This document shows positions 1 to 8,910 of a stretch of 64,000 bases of DNA, piece by piece. The DNA is from Tunicatimonas pelagia (GTDB lineage: Bacteria; Bacteroidota; Bacteroidia; Cytophagales; Cyclobacteriaceae). Every line of letters begins with the position of its first letter. Position 1 is the first letter of the stretch. Below the pieces are notes generated by a model that was given only the letters and a program-made list of their open reading frames with translations, did no database searches and had not been told where the DNA came from. The DNA is taken from contig NZ_CP120683.1 of assembly GCF_030506325.1 (NCBI RefSeq), positions 4,291,001-4,355,000 on the forward strand. Reading direction: 5' to 3'. A program made the translations under genes and the position numbers.

Positions 1-100
1 GTGGCGGTTCATAGAGCATTGCTACACCTATTTTTCGTAACTGTGGATTGGGCACTGCGCGCTGCTATCTATTAACTATAACATTTAAACTTTATCTATC

Positions 101-793
101 ATGAAATATATTATCTTTTTCTTAACTATTGTATCAATAATGGGCTACCAAAACAGTGTAGCCCAGAACCCTCTTTCACAGAATACGCAAGTGGAGGTGA
201 ACGTAGGTTGGGTAACCCCCTTCTTACAGAGCGGTAGCGAACTCATGCGAGCCGAGAACTTACGAGATAACGGCCAAAGTTACTTTGCCGGAGAAGACGG
301 CAACCGCCGGGAGGTAGGTGACTACTCCTCGCTAAGTGGCATCAGTTTTGGCATCGGCTTCTACAAACCTACGAAAGTGAAGGGGCTTATGCTGGGTGCC
401 GTAGTACGCAACGCCCAAACTGGTTCAACTCCGGAACAGGGTGAAGAGGCAGAAGCCTACTATTTCAACTTTCTGACCGCCGGTGCTGCTGCCAAATATT
501 ACCCTTTTACTGAGAACAATCTCTTCTTGCGGGGCGAAGTAGGCCTGGGTGCCGTGTGGACCAAGAACCGTTTTTTAGCCGAAGGTCGCGATCAGCAGTT
601 TTTTCACCAGTTCGGTATTGGTAGTGCCGGAAGTATCGGGCTCGGCTACACATTTACCCCCTTCAAGAACAGTACCGCTATAGAGTTACAAACCGTCTAC
701 CAGCAGCTAAGCACTCGGGTAGAAGTTAACGGTATTGGTGATGACACGTGGCGGTTCGGCGCCCTCAATATAGGCGCAACCATCATATTCTAA
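101..793 (+). CDS. Outer-membrane beta-barrel protein
   Basis: A 230-residue exported protein. Residues 1-22 are a signal peptide (short basic start, hydrophobic core, end SVAQ). The mature part has alternating polar and aromatic stretches rich in Gly, Tyr and Phe, and the chain ends in a phenylalanine (ATIIF), typical of barrel proteins folded by the BAM machinery. The size suits an 8- to 10-strand barrel. Nothing shows a ligand or channel specificity. The ATG at 101 is directly followed by the signal sequence. It lies 11 bp upstream of the DUF2306 gene and may be co-transcribed with it. The barrel assignment rests on composition and the terminal Phe, not on a recognised named family. Confidence 0.75.
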   Translation: MKYIIFFLTIVSIMGYQNSVAQNPLSQNTQVEVNVGWVTPFLQSGSELMRAENLRDNGQSYFAGEDGNRREVGDYSSLSGISFGIGFYKPTKVKGLMLGAVVRNAQTGSTPEQGEEAEAYYFNFLTAGAAAKYYPFTENNLFLRGEVGLGAVWTKNRFLAEGRDQQFFHQFGIGSAGSIGLGYTFTPFKNSTAIELQTVYQQLSTRVEVNGIGDDTWRFGALNIGATIIF

Positions 794-804
794 TACAAGA
801 AACT

Positions 805-1464
805 ATGCCCCGTAACCTAAAAACTACTGCCTGGCGACTGATTTGTATCTCCAGTCTCACTGTTTCGCTCTACCCGTTGTATTATCTGTTGGCTAATCAG
901 CCGGTAGGTCTACTAATGCATAAGTCGGGTGAGCTGCTGGTGAGCACAACGTGGAACATTGCATTTTACAGCCATATTTGCCTGGGTGGGGTAGCTTTGG
1001 CGGTAGGCTGGATGCAATTTGTTAAAAGCCTGCGTCAGTTGCATCCGTCAGCACATGGCACTGTAGGTATCGTATACGCGGTAGCTGTCTTGATTAGCGG
1101 ACTGAGCGGCATATACATTGCCCAATCGGCTAACGGTGGCCTAATCAGTGGATTGGGGTTTGCTACGCTGGGCATTGCCTGGCTAGCTACTACCGGAGCG
1201 GGCTGCTACTACATTATTCGGGGTAAAGTGGTTCAGCATCGGGCAATGATGACCTACAGCTACGCACTCTGTCTGGCTGCGGTTACGCTTAGAATCTTAC
1301 TACCACTACTTATAATACTTTTTGGCGAGTTTGTTACTGCCTACCGGGTGGTGGCGTGGTTGTGTTGGCTACCCAATCTGGGGATTGCGTACTTGATACA
1401 AGATCGATCGCACCCCAAAGAATCATATCCAATAATTATTTACCAGACGAAAAATTCAATTTAA
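805..1464 (+). CDS. DUF2306 family multi-pass membrane protein
   Basis: An inner-membrane protein of 219 residues with about six hydrophobic segments. The central part (roughly residues 50-175) fits DUF2306: a segment starting near FYSHICLGGVAL, a loop with HRxxG-like LHPSAHGTVG, a Gly/Ala-rich helix, then QHRAMMTYSYALCLAAV. Paired histidines sit at the helix ends. The function of the family is unknown. The reading frame is open back to 748, but that would overlap the preceding gene and add a basic non-hydrophobic leader, so the ATG at 805 is preferred. Confidence 0.8.
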   Translation: MPRNLKTTAWRLICISSLTVSLYPLYYLLANQPVGLLMHKSGELLVSTTWNIAFYSHICLGGVALAVGWMQFVKSLRQLHPSAHGTVGIVYAVAVLISGLSGIYIAQSANGGLISGLGFATLGIAWLATTGAGCYYIIRGKVVQHRAMMTYSYALCLAAVTLRILLPLLIILFGEFVTAYRVVAWLCWLPNLGIAYLIQDRSHPKESYPIIIYQTKNSI

Positions 1465-1483
1465 CCCTTTAAACATTAGACTT

Positions 1484-2107
1484 ATGAAATCGAACATTGT
1501 AGTATGGGTACTGTTACTCCCTTTTATTTTTACAGCCTGCTCTGAAGATGATGATGGCCTCGGGCAGCCTAAGATTAATTCTACCAGCGATGTAGTTACT
1601 GAGCTACAAGGTACCTGGAGTAGCGACGGTATATTAGAGTTCCCGATTGACGCACCAGGATCGCCCTTTGCGGTTGTGTATCAGACTGAGACTTTTACGT
1701 TCACGGATACGCTTAATACTATAAACGTAAGCATATTTGCCGACGAAGGCCTGACGACTCCCGTATTGAATTATCGATCAACCGGGCCGTTTACGATACT
1801 GGGAACAAGCTCGAGTTTTGAGAAAACCTGGGAGGCTGACTTTGCCAATACCGAACAATCGCTCGAGATCTTACTTGACAACCGGCAACTACTCGATGCC
1901 CTGGGTTTTTCGGCTTGTGGTATCACTGAAGCCAACGTCGTTTACGACATCACCGACGGGTGTAGCATTTTTCCCGGGATTGATGAATGTATAGAACAAG
2001 ACATTATTCAACTGAAAAATAATACGCTGCGCTTTGGGTCGCGCGAGGGAGACATCTGCGCTAACCGCGCCAGTAGTCTTCAAGATATTATCTATACCAA
2101 AGATTAA
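1484..2107 (+). CDS. Lipoprotein, possibly lipocalin-like
   Basis: A 207-residue probable lipoprotein. The N-terminus carries a signal peptide with lipobox FTAC (Cys about residue 19), then an acidic SEDDDG stretch of the kind often seen on surface-exposed Bacteroidota lipoproteins. The mature part opens with ELQGTW, resembling the first strand of lipocalin-like domains, and later contains several cysteines (SACG, GCSIF, DECIE, DICA) that could form disulfides in the periplasm or at the surface. Ligand and role are unknown. It starts 19 bp after the DUF2306 gene and is closed by a strong terminator at 2111-2157, so it is probably the last gene of a three-gene unit. Confidence 0.6.
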   Translation: MKSNIVVWVLLLPFIFTACSEDDDGLGQPKINSTSDVVTELQGTWSSDGILEFPIDAPGSPFAVVYQTETFTFTDTLNTINVSIFADEGLTTPVLNYRSTGPFTILGTSSSFEKTWEADFANTEQSLEILLDNRQLLDALGFSACGITEANVVYDITDGCSIFPGIDECIEQDIIQLKNNTLRFGSREGDICANRASSLQDIIYTKD

Positions 2108-2110
2108 GTA

Positions 2111-2157
2111 AAACAAAAGAGAAGCTGCTTTACAATACGGTAGCTTCTCTTTTGTTT
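2111..2157 (+). terminator. Intrinsic terminator
   Basis: A perfect 16-bp inverted repeat (arms 2111-2126 and 2142-2157) with a 15-nt loop. It begins three bases after the lipoprotein stop, and the right arm ends in a T-rich run. The flanking A and T runs could let it work in either direction. Confidence 0.85.
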
Positions 2158-2223
2158 AAAAAACGAACCACAAGTGTACTAAAGATGGCTTCGTATCCCG
2201 TAAATTATCCGTATCTTTTGCAT

Positions 2224-3249
2224 ATGAAATATTTCTTTTCCAGTGAGCGTAACGTACGTCTGGTTGGAGTACCTCTCGTCGCACTCATCTCTATGGCCGT
2301 GTACTATGATGGTCAAGCCAATGACTTGACTAATATTAGCATACGTTTTTTGGTTTCTCTCGCTTTCACGTTTTCGCTTTGGGAGGGTAACCGAGCCATT
2401 ATTATGGGACTGCGCCGGGTATATCCGCACAGTGAGCAAACAGCCCGACGACTGTTCATTGAAGTAATTGGTTGTGTGGTATTTACCGTAGTGGCTACTT
2501 TTGCCATAGATGCATTGTTTGGTTTGGTAGGCCATACCGTTTGCGAAACGGGTGAACACTGGTTTATGGTGTTTTCCAATCTCATTCCTACGGCTATTGT
2601 GGTTTCTATTTATGAGGGTGCCTACTTCTTCAGCGAGTGGGTCAAAAACCTTAAGCAAGCTGAGACACTAGCCAAAGAAAACATCCGCTCCCAATTTGAA
2701 GTATTAAAGAGTCAACTCGACCCTCACTTTCTGTTCAACAGCATGAACACCCTGGCCGCGCTGATTGAGCCAGATAATACGGATGCCCAAAAGTACCTGG
2801 AGCAGCTTTCGGATGTGTACCGCTATGTACTGTTGAGCCGTCAGAAAGAAACGGTTTCGCTCGCGGAAGAACTGGAGTTTGTGCAGTCCTATATTTTTCT
2901 GAATAAAACCCGTTACCGCAATAACCTGATCGTAGAAAATGATATTCCAGAAGAAAGCCTGAAACGACAAGTAGCCCCCCTGAGCTTGCAGATTCTGGTA
3001 GAAAATGCGCTTAAGCACAACGTAATCTCTAAAGACAAACCGCTAACGCTGCGAATTACAGTAGATCGATATGGCTACGTAGTGGTAGAGAATAACGTAC
3101 AGAAGAAGAACATCCTGGAGATGGAGAAATCTACTAAGACGGGCTTGCAAAACATTATTAACCGTTACGCGCTGCTCACTCCCAGTCCGGTAGAAATCAA
3201 TCAATCGGCTGAGTTATTTTCGGTACGCATTCCGTTGATTGCCTCATGA
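2224..3249 (+). CDS. LytS/YehU-type sensor histidine kinase
   Basis: A sensor kinase of the family that pairs with LytTR regulators. From the ATG at 2224 it is 341 residues: about four transmembrane helices in the first 130 residues, a short coiled linker, then a His_kinase domain with the phospho-acceptor motif LDPHFLFN (His about residue 168) and an ATP-binding N-box VENALKHN. There is no separate ligand-sensing domain, so the membrane part is presumably the sensor. The frame stays open to a TTG at 2152, but that lies inside the upstream terminator stem; the ATG at 2185 is possible, and 2224 fits the usual family N-terminus best. The stop overlaps the response regulator start by 4 bp, so the two are translationally coupled. 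Confidence 0.9.
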   Translation: MKYFFSSERNVRLVGVPLVALISMAVYYDGQANDLTNISIRFLVSLAFTFSLWEGNRAIIMGLRRVYPHSEQTARRLFIEVIGCVVFTVVATFAIDALFGLVGHTVCETGEHWFMVFSNLIPTAIVVSIYEGAYFFSEWVKNLKQAETLAKENIRSQFEVLKSQLDPHFLFNSMNTLAALIEPDNTDAQKYLEQLSDVYRYVLLSRQKETVSLAEELEFVQSYIFLNKTRYRNNLIVENDIPEESLKRQVAPLSLQILVENALKHNVISKDKPLTLRITVDRYGYVVVENNVQKKNILEMEKSTKTGLQNIINRYALLTPSPVEINQSAELFSVRIPLIAS

Positions 3250-4013
3250 ATTTATTAATCGTCGAAGACGAATATCCGGCAGTCGAGCGCTTGCAGCAAT
3301 TGCTAGGTCGTCTCGACGAACCTGTTGAAGTTGTAGATGTGCTGGATAGTGTAGAAACGGCTATCCGCTGGTTTACCGAACATCCCGCCCCGGATTTAAT
3401 TCTATCCGATATTCAATTATCCGATGGGCTGAGTTTTGAAATTTATGAGAAACTAGTGGTTAAAAGCCCCATTATCTTCACGACTTCTTACGATGAATAT
3501 GCCATTCAGGCATTTAAAGTAAAAAGTATCGACTATCTGCTGAAGCCTATTAAGTTTGAGGAATTAGAAAAAGCTATCGCTAAGTATAAACAATTTAAAA
3601 GTGAATTTTCAGAAGAAGAAAACGCTAGTAAGATTGAGCGATTGCTAGATAATTTGCAGCATACCGGTCGTCGCCACAAAAAACGTTTTCTAGTAAAAAA
3701 AGGCGAGCAGTTAGTTCCCATTTCTGATGATGAAATTGCTTACTTCTACACCGAAAACGAGCTAGTCTTTCTGTTTACCCCCGAAGGAAAAAAGTATGTA
3801 GTAGACTACACCCTCGAGCAATTGGATGAATTGGTAGACACCGAAAAATTCTTCCGCATTAATCGGCAGTACCTGGTGCATCTGGAAGCCATTCAACAAA
3901 TTCATACCTACTTCAACAGCCGTCTCAAACTAAACCTCCAACCCGATCCTACTGATGAAGTGATTGTCAGCAAGGGAAAAACCAAGGCTTTTAAGCAGTG
4001 GTTAGAGGGGTGA
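3246..4013 (+). CDS. LytTR family response regulator
   Basis: A two-component response regulator of 255 residues. The receiver domain (about residues 1-118) shows the acidic pocket EDE near residues 7-9, phospho-acceptor Asp55 in LILSDIQLSDG, a conserved Thr at about 79-80 and Lys100 in YLLKPIK. A linker leads to a LytTR DNA-binding domain (about residues 145-255) with FLVKKGEQLVPI, EIAYFYTENE, FFRINRQYLVHL and the C-terminal VSKGKTKAFKQWL. It is the cognate partner of the overlapping upstream kinase. Targets cannot be read from the sequence. The terminator-like hairpin at 4055-4099 follows it. Confidence 0.93.
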   Translation: MNLLIVEDEYPAVERLQQLLGRLDEPVEVVDVLDSVETAIRWFTEHPAPDLILSDIQLSDGLSFEIYEKLVVKSPIIFTTSYDEYAIQAFKVKSIDYLLKPIKFEELEKAIAKYKQFKSEFSEEENASKIERLLDNLQHTGRRHKKRFLVKKGEQLVPISDDEIAYFYTENELVFLFTPEGKKYVVDYTLEQLDELVDTEKFFRINRQYLVHLEAIQQIHTYFNSRLKLNLQPDPTDEVIVSKGKTKAFKQWLEG

Positions 4014-4054
4014 TAGTATTAATGATTTATTAATTGTTCTTGTGAACATATATT

Positions 4055-4099
4055 AAATCCCCCTGCGCCCCCTTGGAAAAAGAGGGCGCAGGGAGATTT
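4055..4099. terminator. Hairpin between converging units
   Basis: An inverted repeat with 16-nt arms (4055-4070 and 4084-4099) and one mismatch. The stem is GC-rich around CCTGCGCCC and is flanked by A/T. It sits between the LytTR gene and the minus-strand yebC remnant region and could stop transcription from either side. Its clean C-run/G-run form also resembles dispersed intergenic repeats. Confidence 0.6.
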
Positions 4100-4214
4100 A
4101 GATTCTTGGGTGTACAATAATAAATTTTGCCGCGAAAGTACACTAACCAAATGATAAAGGATAGTACTTGAAAACCGTTTCTACCCTAACCAAATAATCA
4201 ATACGCTGATTTTC

Positions 4215-4555
4215 CTAATTGAGAATAGGGCTGGCTACCGGAATAGCTATATAGAAATCGGCATGATCCCAAAAGTGCGTACCGCCTATAATAATTCTCA
4301 GTTTACCAAGACCAGTAAGATCAAGCGAATTGAGATTACCCTCGGAGTCTAGATAATTAGTAGTACCTCCCAAAGTCGTCTAATAATCCAGCCCTGCGTT
4401 AAGCTGGGCAAACCGATGGCAGGCCTGCTATTATTCCTTTGTTTTGCAAGTTGGTAAAAGTGAAGGTGTCTAGTCCACCGGCAAATTCTAAATTACCTCC
4501 TTCCGGGTAATCGGGTTTTGGCTGGCCATCATTTAAAAGATAGAAGTATAACGCT
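4215..4555 (-). pseudogene. Decayed 3' fragment of an unidentified gene
   Basis: Downstream of yebC on the minus strand, protein-like sequence runs through two frames. The first part reads ALYFYLLNDGQPKPDYPEGG and continues to GIIAGLPSVCPA, where it stops. The adjacent frame carries the same line on as AQLNAGLDY, a stop, then TTLGGTTNYLDSEGNLNSLD and GGTHFWDHADFYIAIPVASP before a final stop near 4215. A frameshift and an in-frame stop in otherwise natural-looking sequence indicate a decaying gene. The piece begins immediately after the yebC stop with no start codon of its own, so it is a 3' remnant. I do not recognise the family; the composition suggests an exported beta-rich protein. Confidence 0.5.
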
Positions 4556-5266
4556 TTATTCAATATTGGTATACACCGCCTGCACGTCGTCGTCGTCTTC
4601 CAGTTTATCGAGCATTTTTTCAATCTCTTCGAGTTGTTCCTCACTAAATTCTACTGGGGTGGTAGGAAAACGCTGAAGGGTAGACTTTTCTACCTCAATC
4701 TGTTTTTCTTCCAGTGCCTGGGAGAGTGAACCGAAGTTGGTGTAGTCGCCGTAGATGTAGACCTTATCTTCATTTTCCTCAATTTCTTCCAGTCCGGCAT
4801 CAATTAGTTCCAGCTCCAATTCTTCTTGGTCAAAATTATCGGGGGAAACCAGTTCGAACACGGCTTTACGGTTAAACATATAGTCTAGCGAGCCCGTCGG
4901 TACCAGCGAGCCTCCGGCTTTGTTGAAGTAGGATTTTACGTTAGCAACCGTGCGGGTAGAATTATCAGTCGCACATTCTACGACAACTAATACTCCGTGG
5001 GGGCCTTTGCCTTCGTACAGTACTTCCACGTAGTCATCCCCATCTTTGCCCTCTGCCCGTTTAATAGCCGCCTCAATATTATCTTTAGGCATATTCTGTG
5101 CCTTGGCATTCTGGATAGCCGTACGCAATTTAGCATTCATGTCGGGGTCGGTTCCGCCCTCTTTAGCGGCAATGGTGATAGATCGGGCAAGTTTGGGAAA
5201 GATTTTAGACATCTTATCCCAACGTTTTTCTTTCGCCGCCCGGCGGTATTCAAAGGCTCTTCCCAT
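4556..5266 (-). CDS. yebC: YebC/PmpR (TACO1) family regulator
   Basis: A 236-residue member of the YebC family. The diagnostic N-terminus is complete: [19 protein letters not shown], then [56 protein letters not shown] and [17 protein letters not shown]. The family is cytoplasmic; members have been described as DNA-binding regulators and, more recently, as ribosome-associated factors that help translation of proline stretches, like mitochondrial TACO1. Length is normal. It stands alone on the minus strand, followed by a decayed gene fragment. The ATG at 5266 is well defined because homologues begin with MGR or MAG at this point. Confidence 0.95.
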   Translation of the reverse strand: MGRAFEYRRAAKEKRWDKMSKIFPKLARSITIAAKEGGTDPDMNAKLRTAIQNAKAQNMPKDNIEAAIKRAEGKDGDDYVEVLYEGKGPHGVLVVVECATDNSTRTVANVKSYFNKAGGSLVPTGSLDYMFNRKAVFELVSPDNFDQEELELELIDAGLEEIEENEDKVYIYGDYTNFGSLSQALEEKQIEVEKSTLQRFPTTPVEFSEEQLEEIEKMLDKLEDDDDVQAVYTNIE

Positions 5267-5434
5267 AATTTTATCTATTTAAACCAAGCGAAATTACGAA
5301 GCCCAGAGTGGAAACCCATATTTGCCAACAGAAAATTAGTGTCCTTCTAATCTTGAGACACTACGCAATTCATTTCATTAACCTTTACGGTTACACTAGG
5401 ATATACGGTTAACTTCAACTATAATTTGAGACGT

Positions 5435-6682
5435 ATGCGTACCAATTTACTTTTCCTAACACTGGCGATCATCAGTTTTCTACTAGCCTGCTCTGAGGCT
5501 GACGAAAGCGTAAACCCTACCCTCGTAACTTCTTTACTGGGCGAGGCTGACCCTTCGCTCAATGAGTTTCTACTGGTGGCTGTAGGTGAAGAGGTTTATA
5601 CCCTAGATCCTAATACTGGAATTAGTCGTCGGATATTGTTTTTTGATGACTTCAATGATATTGAAAGCCTGCCGGAGTACCACAACGGAGTGCTGTACTG
5701 TGTGACTCAAGACAATGGGTTGACTGCGTTCAATGTGGAAACTAATGAAGTGCTGTGGCAAACGGGTATTCCCGATTATTACTTCAGTAGTATCAGTAAA
5801 ATGTCGCCAATTTACGCTAACAACACTATTTACGTGGCTGGCTTGCGGGGCATTATGACCGCTACCGACGCTACTACCGGACGTATCCGCTGGGAGTATA
5901 CTTTTCAGATTGAACCTGATGATCCGTTTGATAATATGTACGGAAGAGTGTCTTTGCACGATAACGCCTTGGTACACGGTACTTCCGGATCTATAGATGA
6001 TAATTACCTGCACAAAATTGATGCTACTAATGGAAGCCGAATTTGGCGGGTGCCTCTCGCCGAAGAGGGTTTAACTGGCAGCACCGCTATTGCTGATGAT
6101 ATTATTTATGTGCCTACTGAGAACTTTGAAGCCCGTAATTTTGCCACGGGTGAATTGCTTTGGCAACAGCTACTCAATGATTTTGATGGAGCTAGTACTC
6201 CGGTAGTTGCGGGCGATAAGGTATTATTTCAGGGTGGCTCGGGTTCAGTAGAATCAAGCTTATATTGTTTAGACCGTCGTAGTGGAGAAGTATTGTGGAC
6301 AGTAGATACCGGACTAGGTGATGCTGCTCAAATCAGCCCGGCGGTAGCGGGTAATGTAGTGTTTGGAGTGTATGAGCGGGGTACCATTGTAGCGGTTGGT
6401 GGTATTAACGGTCGCCCGTTTGCAGTATCATTGGAAACGGGGGAGTTACTTTGGGAAAATGACCGTATAAGCGTTGACACTTCTCCGGTGTACGCCAACG
6501 GGAGGTTATATTTTGATGGGCAAAATTTCGATATTGATGACTTTGATAGCTCGGTGGGGATCATTTGCTTAGATGCTGCTACTGGGGAGTTTTTGTGGGT
6601 AAATACTGATTCTCAGTTTAACAGACCATTTCCTCCCATTGTCGTAGCTCAAAATGGTGTATTTAAGCGGGGTGGATGGTAG
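5435..6682 (+). CDS. PQQ-like beta-propeller lipoprotein
   Basis: A lipoprotein of 415 residues: signal peptide with lipobox LLAC, then repeated propeller blades. Each blade carries a tryptophan docking motif of the type GELLWQ, seen as NEVLWQT, GRIRWEY, GSRIWRV, GELLWQQ, GEVLWTV, GELLWEN and GEFLWVN, each preceded by a TG- or DA-rich turn. That gives seven to eight blades, like BamB and other PQQ-repeat proteins. No quinoprotein catalytic residues are evident, so a structural or binding role in the periplasm or at the outer membrane is more likely than a dehydrogenase. The frame also permits a TTG at 5426; the ATG at 5435 gives a normal signal peptide. Confidence 0.85.
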   Translation: MRTNLLFLTLAIISFLLACSEADESVNPTLVTSLLGEADPSLNEFLLVAVGEEVYTLDPNTGISRRILFFDDFNDIESLPEYHNGVLYCVTQDNGLTAFNVETNEVLWQTGIPDYYFSSISKMSPIYANNTIYVAGLRGIMTATDATTGRIRWEYTFQIEPDDPFDNMYGRVSLHDNALVHGTSGSIDDNYLHKIDATNGSRIWRVPLAEEGLTGSTAIADDIIYVPTENFEARNFATGELLWQQLLNDFDGASTPVVAGDKVLFQGGSGSVESSLYCLDRRSGEVLWTVDTGLGDAAQISPAVAGNVVFGVYERGTIVAVGGINGRPFAVSLETGELLWENDRISVDTSPVYANGRLYFDGQNFDIDDFDSSVGIICLDAATGEFLWVNTDSQFNRPFPPIVVAQNGVFKRGGW

Positions 6683-6752
6683 AAAGTTAAGAAGGTGAAA
6701 TTGGGGATAATCGATGAGATAGGTATATTGATGCTGTCAATACTTAAACCCT

Positions 6753-7310
6753 ATGACTCTCTTAAACCTCTTGGCTGTACTAACCAGATTATCTCTCTAC
6801 ATTTCACCTGCGTTAGGGCAAGCAGTAAAAATCATTTACGATACCGATATGGATTCGGATGTAGATGATGTGGCTGCCACTGCGATACTGCACGCACTCG
6901 CTGATCGGGGTGAGGCCGAAATTTTGGCTACAGTAATTTCTTCCGCTAACCCCTGGAGTGCCCCTTGCCTGAATGCAATTAATACGTTCTACGGACGCTC
7001 CGACTTACCCATTGGAGTGCCGAAAGGCGAGGCCGTTAGTCGTTCTAGTGCGTATGCCCAATCAATAGCCGAAACCTACCCTAACACTGTTACTTCTTCT
7101 GACTCTCTACCGGATGCAGTACAACTTTATCGCCAGATATTAGCTACTCAACCCGATAGTAGTGTAGTAAATGAAGTTTTTGAAAACGGAACGCACGAGT
7201 GGCGATCTTCGCCCAATAAAGATCAATGTTATGTATTACCGCGGGCAGAATTTATTCCTGAGGTCACCGCTGAGCTAAACCGACTGATGACGGAACCAAC
7301 CACTGGATAA
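6753..7310 (+). CDS. Nucleoside hydrolase-like protein with internal deletion
   Basis: A 185-residue frame that reads like a nucleoside hydrolase joined to its own C-terminus. Residues 1-23 are a signal peptide. Residues 25-140 match the family N-terminus, including the metal-binding motif YDTDMDSDVDD (Asp30, 32, 36, 38 and 39) and NPWSAPCLNAINTFYG. At about residue 141 (base 7170) the text jumps from SSVV to NEVFENGTHEWRSSPNKDQC and YVLPRAEF, which resembles the last 45 residues of full-length members. Family members are about 310-340 residues, so roughly 150, including the later catalytic His/Asp region, seem to be missing in frame. The product is probably inactive. Confidence 0.7.
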   Translation: MTLLNLLAVLTRLSLYISPALGQAVKIIYDTDMDSDVDDVAATAILHALADRGEAEILATVISSANPWSAPCLNAINTFYGRSDLPIGVPKGEAVSRSSAYAQSIAETYPNTVTSSDSLPDAVQLYRQILATQPDSSVVNEVFENGTHEWRSSPNKDQCYVLPRAEFIPEVTAELNRLMTEPTTG

Positions 7311-7359
7311 ATAGAGAATAAAGGAATAAGAACAGCTGAGATTGTAAACGGAATGGTAA

Positions 7360-8283
7360 TTATACTTTCCCAGCTACAATGTACATGACTTGCCCCCCAG
7401 ATGAGAAGTAGGTTTGGGATTTTAGTTGAGTAAGCAGTTTGGTTTTATACGCTAACACGCGTTGCCAGTAGCGCTCAAACACGTGTTTCTTACCCCCTCC
7501 GGCACGGAAGTAGTGCAACGTTTCTTGGTAGCCCAATCCACCTTCTTCATTTTCCAACCAATCTACTAACTGGGCAGCGCGAACCCGTTCTTCCCGGCTA
7601 TTGTAAGGGGGAATTAGCGGCAGGGTTTTATCCGACATCCATACTTGGATATCACGAAGGCCAGCTTGTTTGAAAAGGTCAGGAATAGCACCTCCCAGCG
7701 AATTGAAGCCTTCCTCTAACCTACGTTTACCTTGCTCGCAGCGTAGGCGTACTTCCATCATTTCCAGCATTTGAGGCACATCGTACTCAGTGTCAGCGTA
7801 GCAGTCGAACATGAGGTGTGAGGCTAGATTGTTAGGCTCAAAGGCCACTACCCACCCGCCGGGGCGCGTGATTCGCCTCATCTCCTTAATTACATTAACT
7901 GGCTCAGGAACATGAATGAGCAGTGTCTGACAAAAGGTGAAATCCATCTGTCCATCTTCCAACGGGATTTCGTCAGCATTGCCTACTTGAAAAGTAAAAC
8001 GACTACGGAGAGATTTCTGAATGCGCTTGGCTTTCTGACGAGCCTTTTTGACGTAAGCCTCTTCAAAATCAATTCCAATGAGGTGGGCAGATTTAGCAAA
8101 GTAGGGAGCTAGGCGGAAGGTCATACTTCCGTAGCCGCAGCCAATATCGGCTACGTTTTGATAAGATTGGGTGTTTAACCGTTGGGCAATTAAAGCTAAG
8201 TAGTCGTCATTCCACCAGTACTCCCGAGCTTCCCCTAAATGATCTTCCGAATGGTGCCGATTGGACTGACGACTACTGCTCAA
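7360..8283 (-). CDS. Class I SAM-dependent methyltransferase
   Basis: A 307-residue cytosolic methyltransferase. Motif I is clear (VADIGCGYGSMTFRLAPYF, about residues 44-62), followed by an acidic loop IGIDFEEAYV, motif II/III region VGNADEIPLEDGQMDFTFCQ and post-motif ITRPGGWVVAFEPNN, as in Methyltransf_11/25 proteins. The last 120 residues are helical and not recognised; they probably decide the substrate, which cannot be inferred. The only start in a sensible place is the TTG at 8283. It lies 10 bp downstream of the 61-residue gene on the same strand, which suggests one transcript. Confidence 0.85.
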   Translation of the reverse strand: MSSSRQSNRHHSEDHLGEAREYWWNDDYLALIAQRLNTQSYQNVADIGCGYGSMTFRLAPYFAKSAHLIGIDFEEAYVKKARQKAKRIQKSLRSRFTFQVGNADEIPLEDGQMDFTFCQTLLIHVPEPVNVIKEMRRITRPGGWVVAFEPNNLASHLMFDCYADTEYDVPQMLEMMEVRLRCEQGKRRLEEGFNSLGGAIPDLFKQAGLRDIQVWMSDKTLPLIPPYNSREERVRAAQLVDWLENEEGGLGYQETLHYFRAGGGKKHVFERYWQRVLAYKTKLLTQLKSQTYFSSGGQVMYIVAGKV

Positions 8284-8293
8284 TCAAGAAATG

Positions 8294-8479
8294 TTAAGCG
8301 GATGCCTTTACTTCGCCAATATATTTAACTTCATACAGATGCTCGTAACGGCGAATAGCAGCTTGAATCTGAGGGTACGTGTCTCGGCGAATCTTAATAC
8401 CTTTTGGTTCTCCTTTCTGTCGAACTTCAATGTAATAACCGGACTTGAGCGTGATACTGCGAGTTGTGGGTCGTGCCAA
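8294..8479 (-). CDS. Small basic conserved hypothetical protein
   Basis: A 61-residue protein, strongly basic, with the pattern LKSGYYIEVRQKGEPKGIKI followed by RRDTYPQIQAAIRRYEHLYE. It looks like a two-strand beta hairpin followed by a helix. Similar short proteins occur in Bacteroidota, but I know of no assigned function. It begins with TTG and ends 10 bp before the methyltransferase start, so it is likely translated from the same message. The regular beta-then-helix pattern argues that it is a real gene rather than chance. Confidence 0.6.
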   Translation of the reverse strand: MARPTTRSITLKSGYYIEVRQKGEPKGIKIRRDTYPQIQAAIRRYEHLYEVKYIGEVKASA

Positions 8480-8910
8480 AAGCTAAGGGATTAAAGGTGA
8501 AAAACGAAACAATTTCCACAAGACTTGATAAAAAACATCAACGAACTTGCAGGTAAAATTCACTAATGGTAAGGAAAGGAATAAAAGCCTTTCGCTTAAC
8601 ATAACTAACAGTGAAGTTCACAATATAAGCAATTTTTTTGAATTATCTGTATTTTAGAGCAAACCTTTTTCAAAATTCGGCAACGAATAGCCCTAATTGG
8701 GCCTGGGAACTCATTTTGCTATTTGCAGAAGATATCCGTGATAATATTCAAATTTTGCTATATTTTAGTTAGGGCAAGAACATTTATCTATCAGATTTGG
8801 TTCTACTTTGCTTAATTGCTAAAGTACTATTTGCTTATCCGGTTAGGCCGGGGCAGTTATCCATTTTAGACTTCTATTTGGCAAGGGTTTTTCACATTGT
8901 TATTCACGGT
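8480..8910. other. Intergenic region between divergent genes
   Basis: About 430 bp of AT-rich sequence between the minus-strand 61-residue gene and aguA. It must hold both promoters. No exact TAnnTTTG box, hairpin or small gene stands out. The aguA frame is open upstream to 8797, but that stretch has no plausible start or family match and is treated as non-coding. Confidence 0.5.

Noticed and set aside
1-75. Tail of a gene at the window edge
   Set aside because: A frame is open from the start to a stop at about 75, and a second to about 40, but neither shows recognisable sequence.
2152-2223. TTG start of the histidine kinase
   Set aside because: The TTG lies inside a terminator stem; the family N-terminus begins near 2224.
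8797-8910. Upstream extension of aguA
   Set aside because: Hydrophobic leader of 38 residues has no match in the family, and the ATG at 8911 gives the usual N-terminus.
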